Below are positions 9,901 to 19,905 of a DNA stretch of 64,000 nt, piece by piece. The first letter of the stretch is position 1. Each line of letters opens with the position of its first letter. A program made the translations under genes and the position numbers. Source of the stretch: Melioribacteraceae bacterium (GTDB lineage: Bacteria > Bacteroidota > Ignavibacteria > Ignavibacteriales > Melioribacteraceae); contig CP129490.1 of the NCBI GenBank assembly GCA_030584085.1, positions 1,707,511 to 1,771,510 on the forward strand. The letters run 5' to 3'. The notes under the pieces are model-generated. The model was given only the letters and a program-made list of their open reading frames with translations, was not told the origin of the DNA and did no database searches.

Positions 9901-10049
9901 TTAAATTTGGTGATATAAACGATCAGAATTCAGAAGTGTATAAATATAGAAATCATGATCTCGGCTATCATGTTTTGGAAGTATTAAATGTAAGACCTAA
10001 CGTAACCTATTTAGCTAAATTAAGAAATATTCACTCGGAGGAAGTCTAG
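6981..10049 (+). CDS. actB: Alternative complex III subunit B, iron-sulfur protein with molybdopterin-oxidoreductase-like domain
   Basis: ActB carries electrons in ACIII on the periplasmic side. The 1022 residues start with about 45 residues preceding a displaced Tat signal ([15 protein letters not shown], about 50-64) that ends VTSC, a possible lipobox at C69. Residues about 100-700 resemble molybdopterin oxidoreductases, including a CX2CX3CX27C motif starting at C100; the family is known to lack molybdenum. Residues about 785-990 are a ferredoxin-like domain with four Cys clusters: [37 protein letters not shown] and CTFC...CQTACP. In the third motif Thr replaces the second Cys, as expected for a [3Fe-4S] site. 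It overlaps actC by one base. Confidence 0.93.
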   Translation: MSDKKKINNPNFWRSIKEYHDNDAVFESKVNEFKEGVTDDFEPSEINGVSRRKFLALLSASAAFAVTSCTDYRDKGEIVPYNKRPEGVLPGKPNFYASTCTECSQNCGILVKTREGRPIKVDGNPDHPVNKGKLCTIGQASILNLYDPERLQYPLKGNSKTSWDTVNSDIIAELNSADTSNKEIAIITGAITSPTTARLLNDFVNKFPTAKVYSYELINDKNKRDAWKESYGVDTIPAIKLDEADVILSLDSDFLGKENSSVENMRKFASRRDLMKGTDFNRLYVAEGGMSLTGTNADYRLRVRPDYQLQFVLALLNEIVNRRNASEISLSSSATSLISKHDLKSFVTKHNLNEKYIASLVDDLIQNKGKAIVLAGETLDKEVHIAVNLLNEVLGNSSLYNENSYSSLQLSMSSAEDIKRLIGNMKSGSVGVVIHFDTNPVYHFPGKLDYVSALANVKTTISLSENINETSEKCLYTLPINHTLESWNDFQVRSDVYSTQQPVISPLFDSRQKEAIVFNWINNKNYSDDIYHKYLMNNFRELVYSNFNTIVDFNTFWFTTLHDGVIAIKNDSLKLAFKISAFESIKESKVSESIAVQLQKNYFIGDGRFTNNGWLQETPHPVSKVTWDNYAALSPATAEKLSVENNDVIKIEINNSQLEITAFVQPGMADDLITIELGYGRTVAGEAGSNVGFNANNLLNYVENNTQYILGNATVSKTGSTYALVSTQEHHAVDDSLVKDFHLIRDIIQEGTIEKYKTDPKFLHHGSHKLLNITEPFAYEGVKWGMAIDLNKCTSCSACVTSCNVENNIPVVGKDQVANGREMQWIRLDRYYSGTPEDPIVSNQPMLCQHCDNAPCENVCPVNATNHSTDGLNQMAYNRCVGTRYCANNCPYKVRRFNFYNFRDHFANAYYENDVTSLVNNPEVTVRSRGVMEKCTFCVQRIMDERENAIREGREVIGSNVKTACQTACPTDAIKFGDINDQNSEVYKYRNHDLGYHVLEVLNVRPNVTYLAKLRNIHSEEV

Positions 10050-11416
10050 TGTCCACAGTTGACTACTCACAAGAATTATCTGTTATCGAAAATAAACCTT
10101 CCTTAAGGCAAATTGATGATTTAATTGCTAAGCCGCTTGAGAGCATGCCGGATAAAAAATATTACATTGCTCTTGCAGTGACTATTAGTATGTTGATGAT
10201 TGGTGTTATTGGATTGGGACTTTCGTTTTATTACGGAACCGGCTTGTGGGGTAACAATAATCCGGTTGGATGGGGTTTTCCGATTGTTAACTTCGTGTTT
10301 TGGGTTGGTATTGGTCACGCCGGTACACTTATTTCTGCAATTCTCTTTTTATTTAGACAGAAATGGAGAACCGGTATTGCACGATTTGCCGAAGGTATGA
10401 CAATATTTGCAGTTATGACTGCCGGTATTTTTCCTCTTATTCACGTTGGGCGTCCTTGGTTAGCAGGTTATCTTTTCCCTTATCCGAATCAGCATTCTTT
10501 ATGGGTTAATTTTTCGTCACCTTTATTGTGGGACGTTTTTGCGGTTTCTACCTACTTAACAGTTTCGTTTATTTTTTGGTACGTTGGATTAATTCCGGAT
10601 TTTGCAACATTGCGAGATAGAACGACTAATAAAATTAAGAAAATCATTTACTCTGTATTTAGTCTTGGTTGGAGACATTCGAACAGACATTGGCAGCATT
10701 ATGAAATGGTTTATTTGATATTGGCTGGGTTTGCAACTCCGCTCGTATTATCGGTTCATACAATTGTGAGTTTTGATTTCGCAGTTTCAATTATACCCGG
10801 TTGGCATACAACCATATTCCCGCCTTATTTTGTTGCGGGCGCTGTTTTTTCAGGTTTTGCGATGGTTCAAAACGTCCTGATTTTCATTCGAAAAATATTC
10901 AACTTCGAACACATCATTACCATAGACACACTTGAAAAAATGAATAAGATTATAGTTCTAACCGGAAGTATGGTTGGTTATGCATATGCAATGGAGTTTT
11001 TCATTGCTTGGTATTCCGGCGTTCAGCCTGAACAGTTTACTTTTATCAACAGAGCATTTGGTCCTTATGCTTGGGCATATTGGATTATGGTTTCCTGTAA
11101 TGTGATTTTCCCGCAATTATTCTGGTTCAAAAAAATTCGACGAGCAATTCCGGCAATGTTTGTTATTGGTGTTCTTGTTAATGTCGGTATGTGGTTTGAA
11201 AGATTTGTTATAACAGTTACGTCTTTATCAAGAGATTATTTACCTTCTAGTTGGGCTTATTATACACCAACACTTACAGACTTCTCAATATTGATTGGTA
11301 GCTTTGGGTTATTCTTTACACTTATGTTATTATTTACGAAAACATTACCGGTTGTGTCAATTGCAGAAGTTAAAGCTGTTTTGGATGACTCACAACCTTC
11401 ACATAAGGATCATTGA
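10049..11416 (+). CDS. actC: Alternative complex III subunit C, NrfD/PsrC-like integral membrane quinol-oxidizing subunit
   Basis: ActC is one of two related NrfD-like membrane subunits and is thought to hold the quinol site facing ActB. The 455-residue product starts at GTG 10049, overlapping the actB stop by one base, and contains about ten hydrophobic helices, for example the segment around [20 protein letters not shown]. The LRQIDDL stretch near the N terminus and internal [15 protein letters not shown]-like region resemble ActC/PsrC proteins. Its order after actB is that of other ACIII operons. Confidence 0.9.
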   Translation: MSTVDYSQELSVIENKPSLRQIDDLIAKPLESMPDKKYYIALAVTISMLMIGVIGLGLSFYYGTGLWGNNNPVGWGFPIVNFVFWVGIGHAGTLISAILFLFRQKWRTGIARFAEGMTIFAVMTAGIFPLIHVGRPWLAGYLFPYPNQHSLWVNFSSPLLWDVFAVSTYLTVSFIFWYVGLIPDFATLRDRTTNKIKKIIYSVFSLGWRHSNRHWQHYEMVYLILAGFATPLVLSVHTIVSFDFAVSIIPGWHTTIFPPYFVAGAVFSGFAMVQNVLIFIRKIFNFEHIITIDTLEKMNKIIVLTGSMVGYAYAMEFFIAWYSGVQPEQFTFINRAFGPYAWAYWIMVSCNVIFPQLFWFKKIRRAIPAMFVIGVLVNVGMWFERFVITVTSLSRDYLPSSWAYYTPTLTDFSILIGSFGLFFTLMLLFTKTLPVVSIAEVKAVLDDSQPSHKDH

Positions 11417-12555
11417 TGATGAGTGAAAAAGTTTTATTTGCGATATCGGCAATATTCAATACTCCTGATGAGATTATACATGCGGCTGAAAAAACAGCCG
11501 AAAAAGGTTACAAAAAATTTGATGTGAACACACCTTATCCAATTCATGGTATGCCGCAAGCAATGAAATTGGGGCGATCTAAATTGGGTTATGCAGCTTT
11601 GATTTTTGGATTAAGCGGTACACTTGCTGCATTATTAATGACATTTTGGATGTCTGCAATTGACTACCCGCAGATTATAGGTGGTAAACCATTTTTTGCA
11701 TTCCCAAAATATGTTCCTATAATGTTTGAAGTAACAGTTTTGGCAGCAGCTATTGGAACTGTTGTTACTATGCTTTTCTTCTTTTTCAAATTCCCTAATA
11801 ATTCTCATCCGCTGCATGATACCGATTATATGAAAAAAGTTTCGAGTGATAAGTTTGGTGTGGTTATTCAAGCAGACGATGAATTATTCAATTATGGGGA
11901 AGTAAAGAGATTCCTAAGTGAAATTGGTGCATCAGAAGTTAATGAAATTTATTGGGATGATGAAGAAGTAAGTACAAATCCACGTGTGCTTGAACCAAAG
12001 TTTTTAGGATTTCTTTTAGTTACTGCAATTCTGATATCCGGTGTTACTTATTTCTCTTTGAATAAGTTAATGTTTATGGTTCCATTTAATTGGATGATGG
12101 AACAAGATAAATTATTACCACAAGAAACATCCACATTGTTTGCCGATGGATTTTCCATGCGTCCACCAGTTGAAGGAACAATTTCAAGAGGAACAATCCC
12201 GTATCCATACTATGGCCAGCCTGAACTAGCGGAAAAGAATTTAATAAATCCACTCGATTTTACTAAAGAGAATTTAGATCTAGGAAAAAAGAATTACGAT
12301 ATCTTCTGCAGTCCGTGTCACGGTTATTTTGGAGAAGGTGACAGCAGACTAAGGGGACAATTTCCTAATCCACCTTCAATTCATTCAGAAAAAGTCAGAA
12401 CTTGGAGTGATGGAAGAATTTATCACGTAATTGCAGAAGGACAAAATGTCATGCCTTCGTATTCAACTCAAATGACCAGAGAAGAAAAGTGGGCAACTGT
12501 TTTATACATCAGAGCATTACAACGTGCATTAAATGCCAAGGAGTCTGATCTATAA
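11416..12555 (+). CDS. actDE: Fused alternative complex III subunits D and E (DUF3341 domain plus cytochrome c)
   Basis: Residues about 1-190 form a DUF3341/ActD-like domain with two transmembrane helices (about 58-80 and 100-125). Residues about 196-220 form a third helix, and the C-terminal part is a monoheme cytochrome c with CSPCH at about 299-303 and a likely Met ligand in GQNVMPSYS. In many organisms ActD and ActE are separate proteins, with ActE attached independently. Here the extra helix would tether the ActE heme domain. Several starts are stacked at TTG 11413, ATG 11416 and ATG 11419; 11416 is used because it overlaps the actC stop. Its last base is the first base of actF. Confidence 0.87.
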   Translation: MMSEKVLFAISAIFNTPDEIIHAAEKTAEKGYKKFDVNTPYPIHGMPQAMKLGRSKLGYAALIFGLSGTLAALLMTFWMSAIDYPQIIGGKPFFAFPKYVPIMFEVTVLAAAIGTVVTMLFFFFKFPNNSHPLHDTDYMKKVSSDKFGVVIQADDELFNYGEVKRFLSEIGASEVNEIYWDDEEVSTNPRVLEPKFLGFLLVTAILISGVTYFSLNKLMFMVPFNWMMEQDKLLPQETSTLFADGFSMRPPVEGTISRGTIPYPYYGQPELAEKNLINPLDFTKENLDLGKKNYDIFCSPCHGYFGEGDSRLRGQFPNPPSIHSEKVRTWSDGRIYHVIAEGQNVMPSYSTQMTREEKWATVLYIRALQRALNAKESDL

Positions 12556-13745
12556 TGAGTTCATCAGAAACAAAAATTGAATATTCTAGAAAGGAATTAC
12601 CGTCAGGTTTTGGAAAAGCCGGAATTGCACTTTTTGCTATCGGATTAGTTTTGGTAATTTTATCTTTCTTTGTTGATGCAACCCGAAGTTCATTCAATAA
12701 TTTGATATTGCTTATGTTTTTAAGCAGTATCGGTGTTGGGTCATTATTTTTAGTAGCAGTTGAATATCTAGCAGGTGCTGTTTGGAGCACTCCATTTAGG
12801 AGGATACCAGAATTTTTGGGAGCAATTCTATTTATACTTCCGATAGTTGCTATACCAATTTATTTTAATTTGCATGATATGTTTCACTGGACGCATACAG
12901 AAGATGTAATGAATGATGAAATATTGAAAGGGAAGTCAGGTTATCTCAATGTTCAATTTTTTACAATAAGAATTATAGCAATCTTTTTAATCTGGATATT
13001 GTTCTACGTTCTCTTTACAAAACGCTCAAAAAAGCAAGATAGTACCGGTGATCAAAAATTGACTACTGCAAATATCAAAACCTCGGCTGTTTTTATGCCG
13101 ATATTTGCTATAACAATAACACTTGCTTCTATCGATTGGATAATGAGCTTAGAACCACATTGGTTCAGCACAATATTCGGCGTTTATTATTTTGCCGGAA
13201 CAATTCTCGCAGCTATTGCCGTTGCTACATATCTCGTAGTTTATTTAAATGAAAAGGGAATATTTGTAAAAGGAATCAAGACTGATCATTATTATAGTTT
13301 TGGTGCGCTAATGTTTGCATTTGTAAATTTCTGGGCATACATAGCATTCTCCCAATTCCTTTTAATCTATTATGCAAACTTACCGGAAGAAACTTTTTGG
13401 TACTTAGAGAGGTGGGAAGGTAACTGGTTAATTGTCTCGATTATATTAATAGTTGTTCATTTTGTTGTTCCATACTTTGGTTTAGTATCACAACCTTCTA
13501 AAACAAATCCAAAGAGGTTGAAGTTTATGGCTATTTGGATTCTGGTAGCTCATATGATTGACTTATACTGGTTGATTATGCCGACTTACAGTAAAGATTC
13601 CGTCCCATTCGGTTGGATGGAACTTGGATTTCCTTTCTTAGCCTTTGGTATTATGGTAATTGTGTTTGGATTGAAAGCTAAAAAAGAAAATATAATTCCT
13701 ATCGGTGATCCTAAACTTAAACGAGGATTAGATTTTAGACTCTAA
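12555..13745 (+). CDS. actF: Alternative complex III subunit F, NrfD-like integral membrane protein
   Basis: A 396-residue, roughly ten-helix membrane protein. ActF is the second NrfD-like subunit of ACIII, related to ActC, and is suggested to take part in proton translocation. Recognizable segments are the VEYLAGAVWSTPFRRIPEFL region near residue 70 and MFHWTHTEDV near residue 110. The start ATG overlaps the actDE stop by one base, so translation is coupled. Position directly after actD/E is the usual gene order. A plain DUF/NrfD membrane protein unrelated to ACIII is unlikely given the context. Confidence 0.9.
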   Translation: MSSSETKIEYSRKELPSGFGKAGIALFAIGLVLVILSFFVDATRSSFNNLILLMFLSSIGVGSLFLVAVEYLAGAVWSTPFRRIPEFLGAILFILPIVAIPIYFNLHDMFHWTHTEDVMNDEILKGKSGYLNVQFFTIRIIAIFLIWILFYVLFTKRSKKQDSTGDQKLTTANIKTSAVFMPIFAITITLASIDWIMSLEPHWFSTIFGVYYFAGTILAAIAVATYLVVYLNEKGIFVKGIKTDHYYSFGALMFAFVNFWAYIAFSQFLLIYYANLPEETFWYLERWEGNWLIVSIILIVVHFVVPYFGLVSQPSKTNPKRLKFMAIWILVAHMIDLYWLIMPTYSKDSVPFGWMELGFPFLAFGIMVIVFGLKAKKENIIPIGDPKLKRGLDFRL

Positions 13746-13757
13746 CGGAATAAAGTT

Positions 13758-14699
13758 ATGAACCCTAATAAAAAATACGAACCTGAAATTGATTTTAAAG
13801 CGTTGTTGAAAAATCCTAAGAGATTATTCGGATGGGTTTTCCCTTACTTCTTTATTCTCATGCTAATGCTGGGAATATTTTATGTCAAAAATTTAAATGC
13901 GATTTCTGAGAACACAGCACAAGTAAATGCACCGATTGAAGATGAGGTTAAAAGAACAATATCCGCTAAAAAAGGTGCTATTATGCCGGCAGTTGATCTT
14001 GAAGTAATTAAAAATCCTTCGAGTGATTTTATTGCAAAAGGGAAAGAACTGTATCAACAGAGTTGCGCAAGTTGTCATGGTAATAACGGTTTGGGTGATG
14101 GAGCAGCCGGTGTGGCTTTGAATCCTCCTCCAAGAAATTTAACAGATTTATCCGGCTGGACTAATGGAACCGATTTTGTAAACTTATATAAAACTCTTGA
14201 AGAAGGCATCGTAAAAAACGGAATGGCTGCATATGAATATATGCCACCGGTTGATAGAATCGCAATGATTCAATACATTCGAACACTTGCTGATTATCCT
14301 GAAATTACCGAAGATCAAATTCAAGAAGCAGATGTTACATATAATCTTACTGAAGGAAAGGCAACTTCAAATCAGATTACACTTGATGAAGCGATTGATT
14401 TGGTAGTAAAAGAAAAGTCAGTCAGTCCAAAACTTGCAAATATCATGATATATATGAATAATCATCCTTCAATTGAAGGAAGAGATATATTTAATAATGT
14501 TGCCGTTAATCAGTATAGAGTTGTTTCTTCTTTTGCTTCTATAAACTTAAATTCACTTTCGCTTGAGGAATTCGTTCAAATATCCAGCTCAAATTTTAAT
14601 GAGATCGGTTTCTCAGCTAATGTAAATACTTTAGAGCAAGATGGTTGGCAGAAATTATTTAACTATTTGAAAAATGTCTTAGGAAGTGCTTCAGTATAA
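13758..14699 (+). CDS. Membrane-anchored monoheme cytochrome c
   Basis: The 313 residues contain a hydrophobic anchor at about 24-43, a linker, then a cytochrome c domain with CASCHGNNGLGDG (heme Cys at about 103 and 106, His 107) and a likely Met ligand in YMPPVDRIAM. Beyond the heme domain is a C-terminal region of about 110 residues with no motif I recognise. Its position between ACIII and SCO/caa3 genes suggests that it passes electrons between the two complexes or is an accessory ACIII subunit. The stop overlaps the SCO start by one base. Confidence 0.82.
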   Translation: MNPNKKYEPEIDFKALLKNPKRLFGWVFPYFFILMLMLGIFYVKNLNAISENTAQVNAPIEDEVKRTISAKKGAIMPAVDLEVIKNPSSDFIAKGKELYQQSCASCHGNNGLGDGAAGVALNPPPRNLTDLSGWTNGTDFVNLYKTLEEGIVKNGMAAYEYMPPVDRIAMIQYIRTLADYPEITEDQIQEADVTYNLTEGKATSNQITLDEAIDLVVKEKSVSPKLANIMIYMNNHPSIEGRDIFNNVAVNQYRVVSSFASINLNSLSLEEFVQISSSNFNEIGFSANVNTLEQDGWQKLFNYLKNVLGSASV

Positions 14700-15460
14700 T
14701 GAAACGATTGTTTAATATACTTCTTATAACTATTGCCATTTCTCTACATCTAAATGGTCAAGAAATTGAAGTTGGTATTGACGAAAAAATTGGAGACTTC
14801 ATTCCAATGGATGTTGAATTTTTTACATCCGATGGCGATACCGTAAAATTGAATGAAATTATTGATAAACCTTTTTTATTAGCACTTGTATATTATGATT
14901 GTCCCGGAATATGCAGCCCGCTATTAACAGAACTAACTTGGGTAGCTGATAGAGTTCAGTTAGAACCGAATGAAGAATTTAAAATCATTACGCTGAGTTT
15001 TGATCCACGCGAAACTCCGGAATTAGCTGCCAACTGGAAAAAAAATTACTTCAATAGTTTCAGAAGAAATTTTCCTGAAGAAGCGTGGACATTCCTGACC
15101 GGCAATGAAGAAAATATTAAAAAAATTACTGATGCAGTTGGTTTTTATTATAAGCCGACACAAGATGATTTTTTGCATGCCGGAGCATTGATTGCAATTT
15201 CTCCGGAAGGTAAAATATCTCGATATATTTTCGGTTCAACTTATAATCCATTTGATGTAAAGATGGCGTTGCTGGATGCCGGAAGTGGAAAGACTAATCC
15301 TACTGTAGCAAAGGTTTTACAATTTTGTTTTAGTTATGACCCTGAAGGAAGAAGTTATTCACTTAACATTACTCGAATTATCGGTTCGGTAATGTTAATT
15401 ATGATTGGTATTTTCTTAACTGTGCTTTTGGTAAAAAAACGAAAAGATTCTAAGAATTAA
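14699..15460 (+). CDS. SCO1/SenC family copper-binding oxidase assembly protein
   Basis: SCO proteins deliver or reduce copper for the CuA centre of cytochrome c oxidase subunit II. This 253-residue protein has an N-terminal signal sequence, a thioredoxin-like fold with the copper motif CPGIC (C68 and C72), and the third ligand in FLHAGAL (H160). The C terminus has an extra transmembrane helix (about 225-247) followed by a basic tail, so the protein may be anchored at its C-terminal end. It lies 15 bases before ctaD and one base after the cytochrome c gene, matching a role in caa3 assembly. Confidence 0.92.
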   Translation: MKRLFNILLITIAISLHLNGQEIEVGIDEKIGDFIPMDVEFFTSDGDTVKLNEIIDKPFLLALVYYDCPGICSPLLTELTWVADRVQLEPNEEFKIITLSFDPRETPELAANWKKNYFNSFRRNFPEEAWTFLTGNEENIKKITDAVGFYYKPTQDDFLHAGALIAISPEGKISRYIFGSTYNPFDVKMALLDAGSGKTNPTVAKVLQFCFSYDPEGRSYSLNITRIIGSVMLIMIGIFLTVLLVKKRKDSKN

Positions 15461-15475
15461 AGGAGTTAGATATAA

Positions 15476-17122
15476 ATGGCTGATGCAAACGCTCATGTAG
15501 CCAGTAAGTCATTTTTTGAGGAAGGAACTACTAAAAGTAGTAAGGGAATTCGCTCTTGGCTATTTAGTACAGACCATAAACGAATCGGTTTGATGTATTT
15601 GGTTACTATTACCGCATTCTTTTTTGTTGGTGCATTATTCGGCGTGTTAATGAGATTGGAATTGATGTCGCCCGGCGAAACGATTATGGGGGCACAAGAA
15701 TATAATACATTATTTACGCTTCATGGCGTCATAATGATTTTCTTGTTTATCATTCCGGGAATTCCCGCCATATTCGGAAACTTTTTTCTTCCCTTACAAC
15801 TCGGGGCAAAAGACGTTGCTTTTCCTCGATTAAATTTATTATCCTATTGGATTTACTTAATAGGAAGCATCCTTGTAATTTTATCTTTATTTATGCAAGG
15901 CGGTCCGATAGATACCGGTTGGACTTTCTATGTGCCATATAGCGTCAGAACTACAACAAGTGTTTCACTTCCGCTTTTTGCCGCATTTGTACTTGGATTC
16001 TCATCGATATTAACCGGATTAAATTTTATTGTTACTATTCATAGAATGCGTGCTCCGGGAATGAATTTTTTTAGGATGCCGTTATTTGTTTGGTCAACGT
16101 ATGCAACTGCGTGGATTCAAGTAATTGCAACTCCGGTTGTTGGTATTACAATTTTACTAGTGATAATAGAACGATCTTTTGGAGTCGGAATTTTTGATCC
16201 GGCACTAGGTGGAGACCCGATTCTCTTTCAACATATGTTTTGGATTTATTCTCATCCCGCTGTATATATCATGATACTTCCGGCAATGGGTGTTGTATCG
16301 GAAATAATTCCAACTTTTTCTAGAAGGACAATTTTTGGATATACACCAATTGCAATGTCAAGTTTGGCAATTGCTTTTGTCGGATATCTTGTTTGGGCAC
16401 ACCATATGTTCACTAGCGGTATGAGTGATACATCAAGAGTTATCTTTTCATTGCTTACATATATTGTTGCTTTACCGAGCGGTGTTAAAGTCTTTAACTG
16501 GGTTGCCACAATGTATAAGGGAAGTATAGATCCGAAACCACCGTTCAATTGGGTTATGTCATTTGTATTCCTATTTTCAATTGGTGGTTTAACCGGTTTG
16601 GTATTAGGAAGTATTACTGCTGATATACACGTTCATGATACTTATTTTGTCGTCTCCCATTTTCATTATGTAATGTTCGGTGGTACAGGTACTATAGTTT
16701 TTGCCGCGATGTATTACTGGTTTCCAAAGATGTTCGGTAAAATGTATAATATTAAATGGGCGAATCTCAACGCACTGTTTTATTTCATCGCATTTAATAC
16801 ACTGTATTTCCCAAAATTCATAATGGGTTATCAAGGTATGCCAAGAAGGTATTATGATTATTTACCTGAGTTTGCAGATTTACAAATGCTATCAACTATA
16901 GGTTCTTGGCTGATGTTTGCAACACTTGTATCAATATTTTTGAATTTATATTTAGCAGTTAAGAAAGGTAAAAAAGCGCATCACAATCCGTGGGGCGGAG
17001 TTACATTAGAATGGCATACATCGTCACCACCGCCGCTTTTAAATTTTGATAAAGAAATTACAGTTAATCATGAACCTTATGACTTCAGCCAACTCAAGGA
17101 GTTAGATTATGAGTCAAAGTAA
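15476..17122 (+). CDS. ctaD: Cytochrome c oxidase subunit I, A2-type (caa3)
   Basis: The catalytic heme-copper subunit, reducing O2 and pumping protons. The 548 residues include about 12 helices, the heme a ligand segment [10 protein letters not shown], the CuB and cross-linked His-Tyr region [17 protein letters not shown] (H260, Y264), and [17 protein letters not shown] with the remaining ligands. Tyr258-Ser259 precede the His, and the helix VI glutamate is replaced by Ala. This YS signature defines A2-type oxidases such as the caa3 of Rhodothermus, which also partners ACIII. An AAAGGAGTTAG ribosome binding site precedes ATG 15476. Confidence 0.96.
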   Translation: MADANAHVASKSFFEEGTTKSSKGIRSWLFSTDHKRIGLMYLVTITAFFFVGALFGVLMRLELMSPGETIMGAQEYNTLFTLHGVIMIFLFIIPGIPAIFGNFFLPLQLGAKDVAFPRLNLLSYWIYLIGSILVILSLFMQGGPIDTGWTFYVPYSVRTTTSVSLPLFAAFVLGFSSILTGLNFIVTIHRMRAPGMNFFRMPLFVWSTYATAWIQVIATPVVGITILLVIIERSFGVGIFDPALGGDPILFQHMFWIYSHPAVYIMILPAMGVVSEIIPTFSRRTIFGYTPIAMSSLAIAFVGYLVWAHHMFTSGMSDTSRVIFSLLTYIVALPSGVKVFNWVATMYKGSIDPKPPFNWVMSFVFLFSIGGLTGLVLGSITADIHVHDTYFVVSHFHYVMFGGTGTIVFAAMYYWFPKMFGKMYNIKWANLNALFYFIAFNTLYFPKFIMGYQGMPRRYYDYLPEFADLQMLSTIGSWLMFATLVSIFLNLYLAVKKGKKAHHNPWGGVTLEWHTSSPPPLLNFDKEITVNHEPYDFSQLKELDYESK

Positions 17123-17732
17123 CACTACCGCTGTTCACCACGTACATAGAGATGATCTCGGTGCAAAAATGGGGATGTGGGTTTTCCTATTTACCGAGGT
17201 ACTTTTATTCGGCGGTATGTTTTTAGTTTATGCTGTTTATAGATTCCAACACCCGGAGCTATTTAAACTTGCTGCTCTAGAATTAAATACCGCAATGGGT
17301 ACATTCAATACAATTGTACTGCTTACAAGTTCACTCACAATGGTTTTAGCGATTGTTGCGCTGCAGAAAATGCATAAAAAATTATCATTATTTTATTTAG
17401 CTGTAACTATTGGTTTCGCATTTGTGTTTATGGTTGTAAAATATTTTGAATGGTCAGCTAAATTTAGTCATGGTATTTATCCGGGATCCGAAGAACTTCT
17501 TAATAAACAAAACGGTGAAATACTATTCTTTGGACTTTACTTTGTGATGACCGGTTTACATGCCCTTCACGTGATTATAGGTGTAGTAATTATTGCATTC
17601 TTATATGTATTTATTAAACGCGATAAAATTACTCATGACAATTATGTTAAACTAGAAAACGGTGGACTTTATTGGCACTTAGTAGATTTGATTTGGATTT
17701 TCTTATTCCCACTATTCTATTTAATACATTGA
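17109..17732 (+). CDS. ctaE: Cytochrome c oxidase subunit III
   Basis: A 207-residue, five-helix subunit III, which stabilises the oxidase and its proton uptake. It shows typical segments such as [20 protein letters not shown] near the N terminus, [11 protein letters not shown] in the fourth helix and [20 protein letters not shown] at the C terminus. It starts 14 bases inside the end of ctaD, suggesting translational coupling. Confidence 0.94.
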   Translation: MSQSNTTAVHHVHRDDLGAKMGMWVFLFTEVLLFGGMFLVYAVYRFQHPELFKLAALELNTAMGTFNTIVLLTSSLTMVLAIVALQKMHKKLSLFYLAVTIGFAFVFMVVKYFEWSAKFSHGIYPGSEELLNKQNGEILFFGLYFVMTGLHALHVIIGVVIIAFLYVFIKRDKITHDNYVKLENGGLYWHLVDLIWIFLFPLFYLIH

Positions 17733-17739
17733 GGTTTTG

Positions 17740-18036
17740 ATGGAACATGGAAATACAGAACATAAAGAACATTCACACGGTTATGGAATATATATTCTTG
17801 TTTGGCTTGCATTAATTGCATTAACATCAATTACTGTAACTGTAGCCGGTGTTGATTTTGGAAAAATTGCATTACCGATTGCTTTGTTTATTGCTGCGGT
17901 TAAATCTATGCTGGTTATTAATTTTTTTATGCATATAAAATATGAAGATGCAATCTTCAAAGTATTCTTGCTTTTAAGCGGCATGACACTCTTGGTAATA
18001 TTTATTTTAACTTTCTTTGATGTTTTTTATAGGTGA
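17740..18036 (+). CDS. Cytochrome c oxidase subunit IV (CyoD/CtaF-like)
   Basis: A 98-residue three-helix protein with a His-rich N terminus (MEHGNTEHKEHSHGYGIY), the usual form of the small subunit IV of bacterial oxidases, which helps assembly or stability. ATG 17740 is chosen over the adjacent TTG 17737 because GAGG at 17731-17734 is then at proper spacing. The helix segment ending in INFFMHIKYE matches the family. It sits between subunits III and II. Confidence 0.88.
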   Translation: MEHGNTEHKEHSHGYGIYILVWLALIALTSITVTVAGVDFGKIALPIALFIAAVKSMLVINFFMHIKYEDAIFKVFLLLSGMTLLVIFILTFFDVFYR

Positions 18037-18044
18037 GGTTGATA

Positions 18045-19004
18045 ATGTTTGGATTTTTATCTGGCACAGCTCCGGCATCCACTACTGAGACCGTTGACGA
18101 TGTAATGCTTTTTATTGTCGCGATTTCCGTAGTATTACTGATTGGGGTTACGGTCGCGATGATATTTTTTGTTTTCAAGTATCATCGAAAGAAAGGACAC
18201 AAACCGGTTGATATTCATGGAAATTTATGGTTAGAAATTCTTTGGATCGGCATTCCGACAATTCTGGTATTAGCAATGTTTTATTATGGTTATTTAGGAT
18301 TTAGCAAAATTAGATATATCCCGGAAGATGCATTTGAAATTGAAGTTACTGCCAGAATGTGGGCTTGGGAATTCAATTACCCCAATGGCAAGAAAACTGA
18401 TTCGTTATATATTCCTGTAGATAAACCTATTAGGTTAACTATGGAATCAGCTGACGTAAACCATTCTCTTTATATCCCGGCTTTTAGAATTAAAGAAGAC
18501 GTTATTGCCGGTCGAACAACTTATTTATCTTTTACGGCTGAAACAATAGGAAGATACGATATTGCTTGCGCGGAATATTGTGGATTAAAACATTCTATGA
18601 TGTACAGTGCCGTGATAGCAATGGATGAGCGTGAGTTTGCATCATGGTATGATTCGGATGCGCAAAATGATTCTACTGATATATTGAATGAAGAAGTTCC
18701 AATGGCACAATTAACAAATCACTCGTTGTTGGTTGAAAAAGGTTGTATGACTTGTCATACTATCGACGGAACGGAAAAATTAGCTCCATCATTTAAGGGA
18801 TTAGTCGGCAACAAGAAAATTGTTTTAACCGATGGTGAAGAAAGAGAAATTATTGTTGATGAAGAATATATTCGAAGATCAATCATCGATCCCAATGCCG
18901 ATATCGTGAAAGGATTTGTTTATGGAATGATGCCGGTACAAACTTATAATCTTAACGATGATGAATTATTAGAAGTTATTGAGAGTATAAAGAGTATAAA
19001 TTGA
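18045..19004 (+). CDS. ctaC: Cytochrome c oxidase subunit II with fused cytochrome c domain (caa3)
   Basis: Subunit II accepts electrons and passes them to heme a through CuA. Two N-terminal helices (about 20-45 and 62-83) are followed by the cupredoxin domain with CuA ligands H140, C175, E177, C179, H183 and M186 (CAEYCGLKHSMM). A C-terminal cytochrome c domain with CMTCH at about 234-238 makes this a caa3-type enzyme. ATG 18045 is preferred over GTG 18033 because GAGG lies at good spacing upstream. The stop overlaps the TTG start of the heme o synthase gene. Confidence 0.95.
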   Translation: MFGFLSGTAPASTTETVDDVMLFIVAISVVLLIGVTVAMIFFVFKYHRKKGHKPVDIHGNLWLEILWIGIPTILVLAMFYYGYLGFSKIRYIPEDAFEIEVTARMWAWEFNYPNGKKTDSLYIPVDKPIRLTMESADVNHSLYIPAFRIKEDVIAGRTTYLSFTAETIGRYDIACAEYCGLKHSMMYSAVIAMDEREFASWYDSDAQNDSTDILNEEVPMAQLTNHSLLVEKGCMTCHTIDGTEKLAPSFKGLVGNKKIVLTDGEEREIIVDEEYIRRSIIDPNADIVKGFVYGMMPVQTYNLNDDELLEVIESIKSIN

Positions 19005-19894
19005 GTAATTATTTCGAAACGGTGAAAAACAAAATCAATCCGTTTCTTGAATTAGCAAAAATTAGAATAACTTTTTTTATAGCGATTTCAACAGCAGTAG
19101 GGTTTATTCAATTTGCAGGAGAGCTTTCGACAAGAATTATTCTACCGTCAGTCGGTGTTTTAATTTTAGCTTGTGGATCATCTGCAATTAATCATTATCA
19201 AGAAATAAATACTGATGCAATGATGGAACGGACAAAAAATCGTCCACTAGCATCGGGAAAGATTTCACCTTTTGCCGGATTAACATTTGCAATCGTTCTT
19301 ATAATTATTGGAAGTGCATCAATTTATTTTTCATCCGGATATGTGGCTTTAATTTTAGGATGGATTACGCTTCTTTGGTATAATTTATTTTATACTCCAT
19401 TAAAGAAGAGATATGCATTAGCAGTTGTTCCCGGATCAATTGTTGGGGCTTTACCTCCGGTAATCGGATGGGTGGCAGCGGGCGGTTATTTATGGGATGC
19501 TCAAGCTTTAGCTTTAGCGCTTTTCTTCTTTATATGGCAAATTCCTCATTTCTGGTTATTGCTTTTAATATATGGTGAGGATTATGAAAAGGCTGGTTTC
19601 CCGACATTAACTAAAATATTTTCTGATGCACAACTGAGCAGAATTACTTATATGTGGATAATAGCTTTGGCTATTAGCAGTTTGCTAATTCCTTTATTTA
19701 GCTTTAATGCTAATATTATTACGGCAGTTCTACTGTTAGTCGCCGGTTTTTGGTTAGTATATAAATCAATAAATGTTATTAAAGATTATTTAAACAAGAG
19801 AGTTTTTAGAAAAGCATTTTTATTGATAAATGTATATGTGTTGATTGTTGTTATAATTATTTCAGTCGATAAACTTATTTTCAGACAACTTTAA
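19001..19894 (+). CDS. ctaB: Protoheme IX farnesyltransferase (heme o synthase)
   Basis: CtaB adds a farnesyl group to heme b, making heme o, the precursor of heme a needed by the oxidase encoded just upstream. The 297-residue UbiA-family membrane protein carries the Asp-rich site NHYQEINTDAMMERTKNRPL (about residues 63-82) and roughly nine helices. The start is TTG 19001, overlapping the ctaC stop by four bases. No ctaA (heme a synthase) is seen in this window. Confidence 0.94.
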   Translation: MSNYFETVKNKINPFLELAKIRITFFIAISTAVGFIQFAGELSTRIILPSVGVLILACGSSAINHYQEINTDAMMERTKNRPLASGKISPFAGLTFAIVLIIIGSASIYFSSGYVALILGWITLLWYNLFYTPLKKRYALAVVPGSIVGALPPVIGWVAAGGYLWDAQALALALFFFIWQIPHFWLLLLIYGEDYEKAGFPTLTKIFSDAQLSRITYMWIIALAISSLLIPLFSFNANIITAVLLLVAGFWLVYKSINVIKDYLNKRVFRKAFLLINVYVLIVVIIISVDKLIFRQL

Positions 19895-19905
19895 GGAAAT
19901 GCAGT

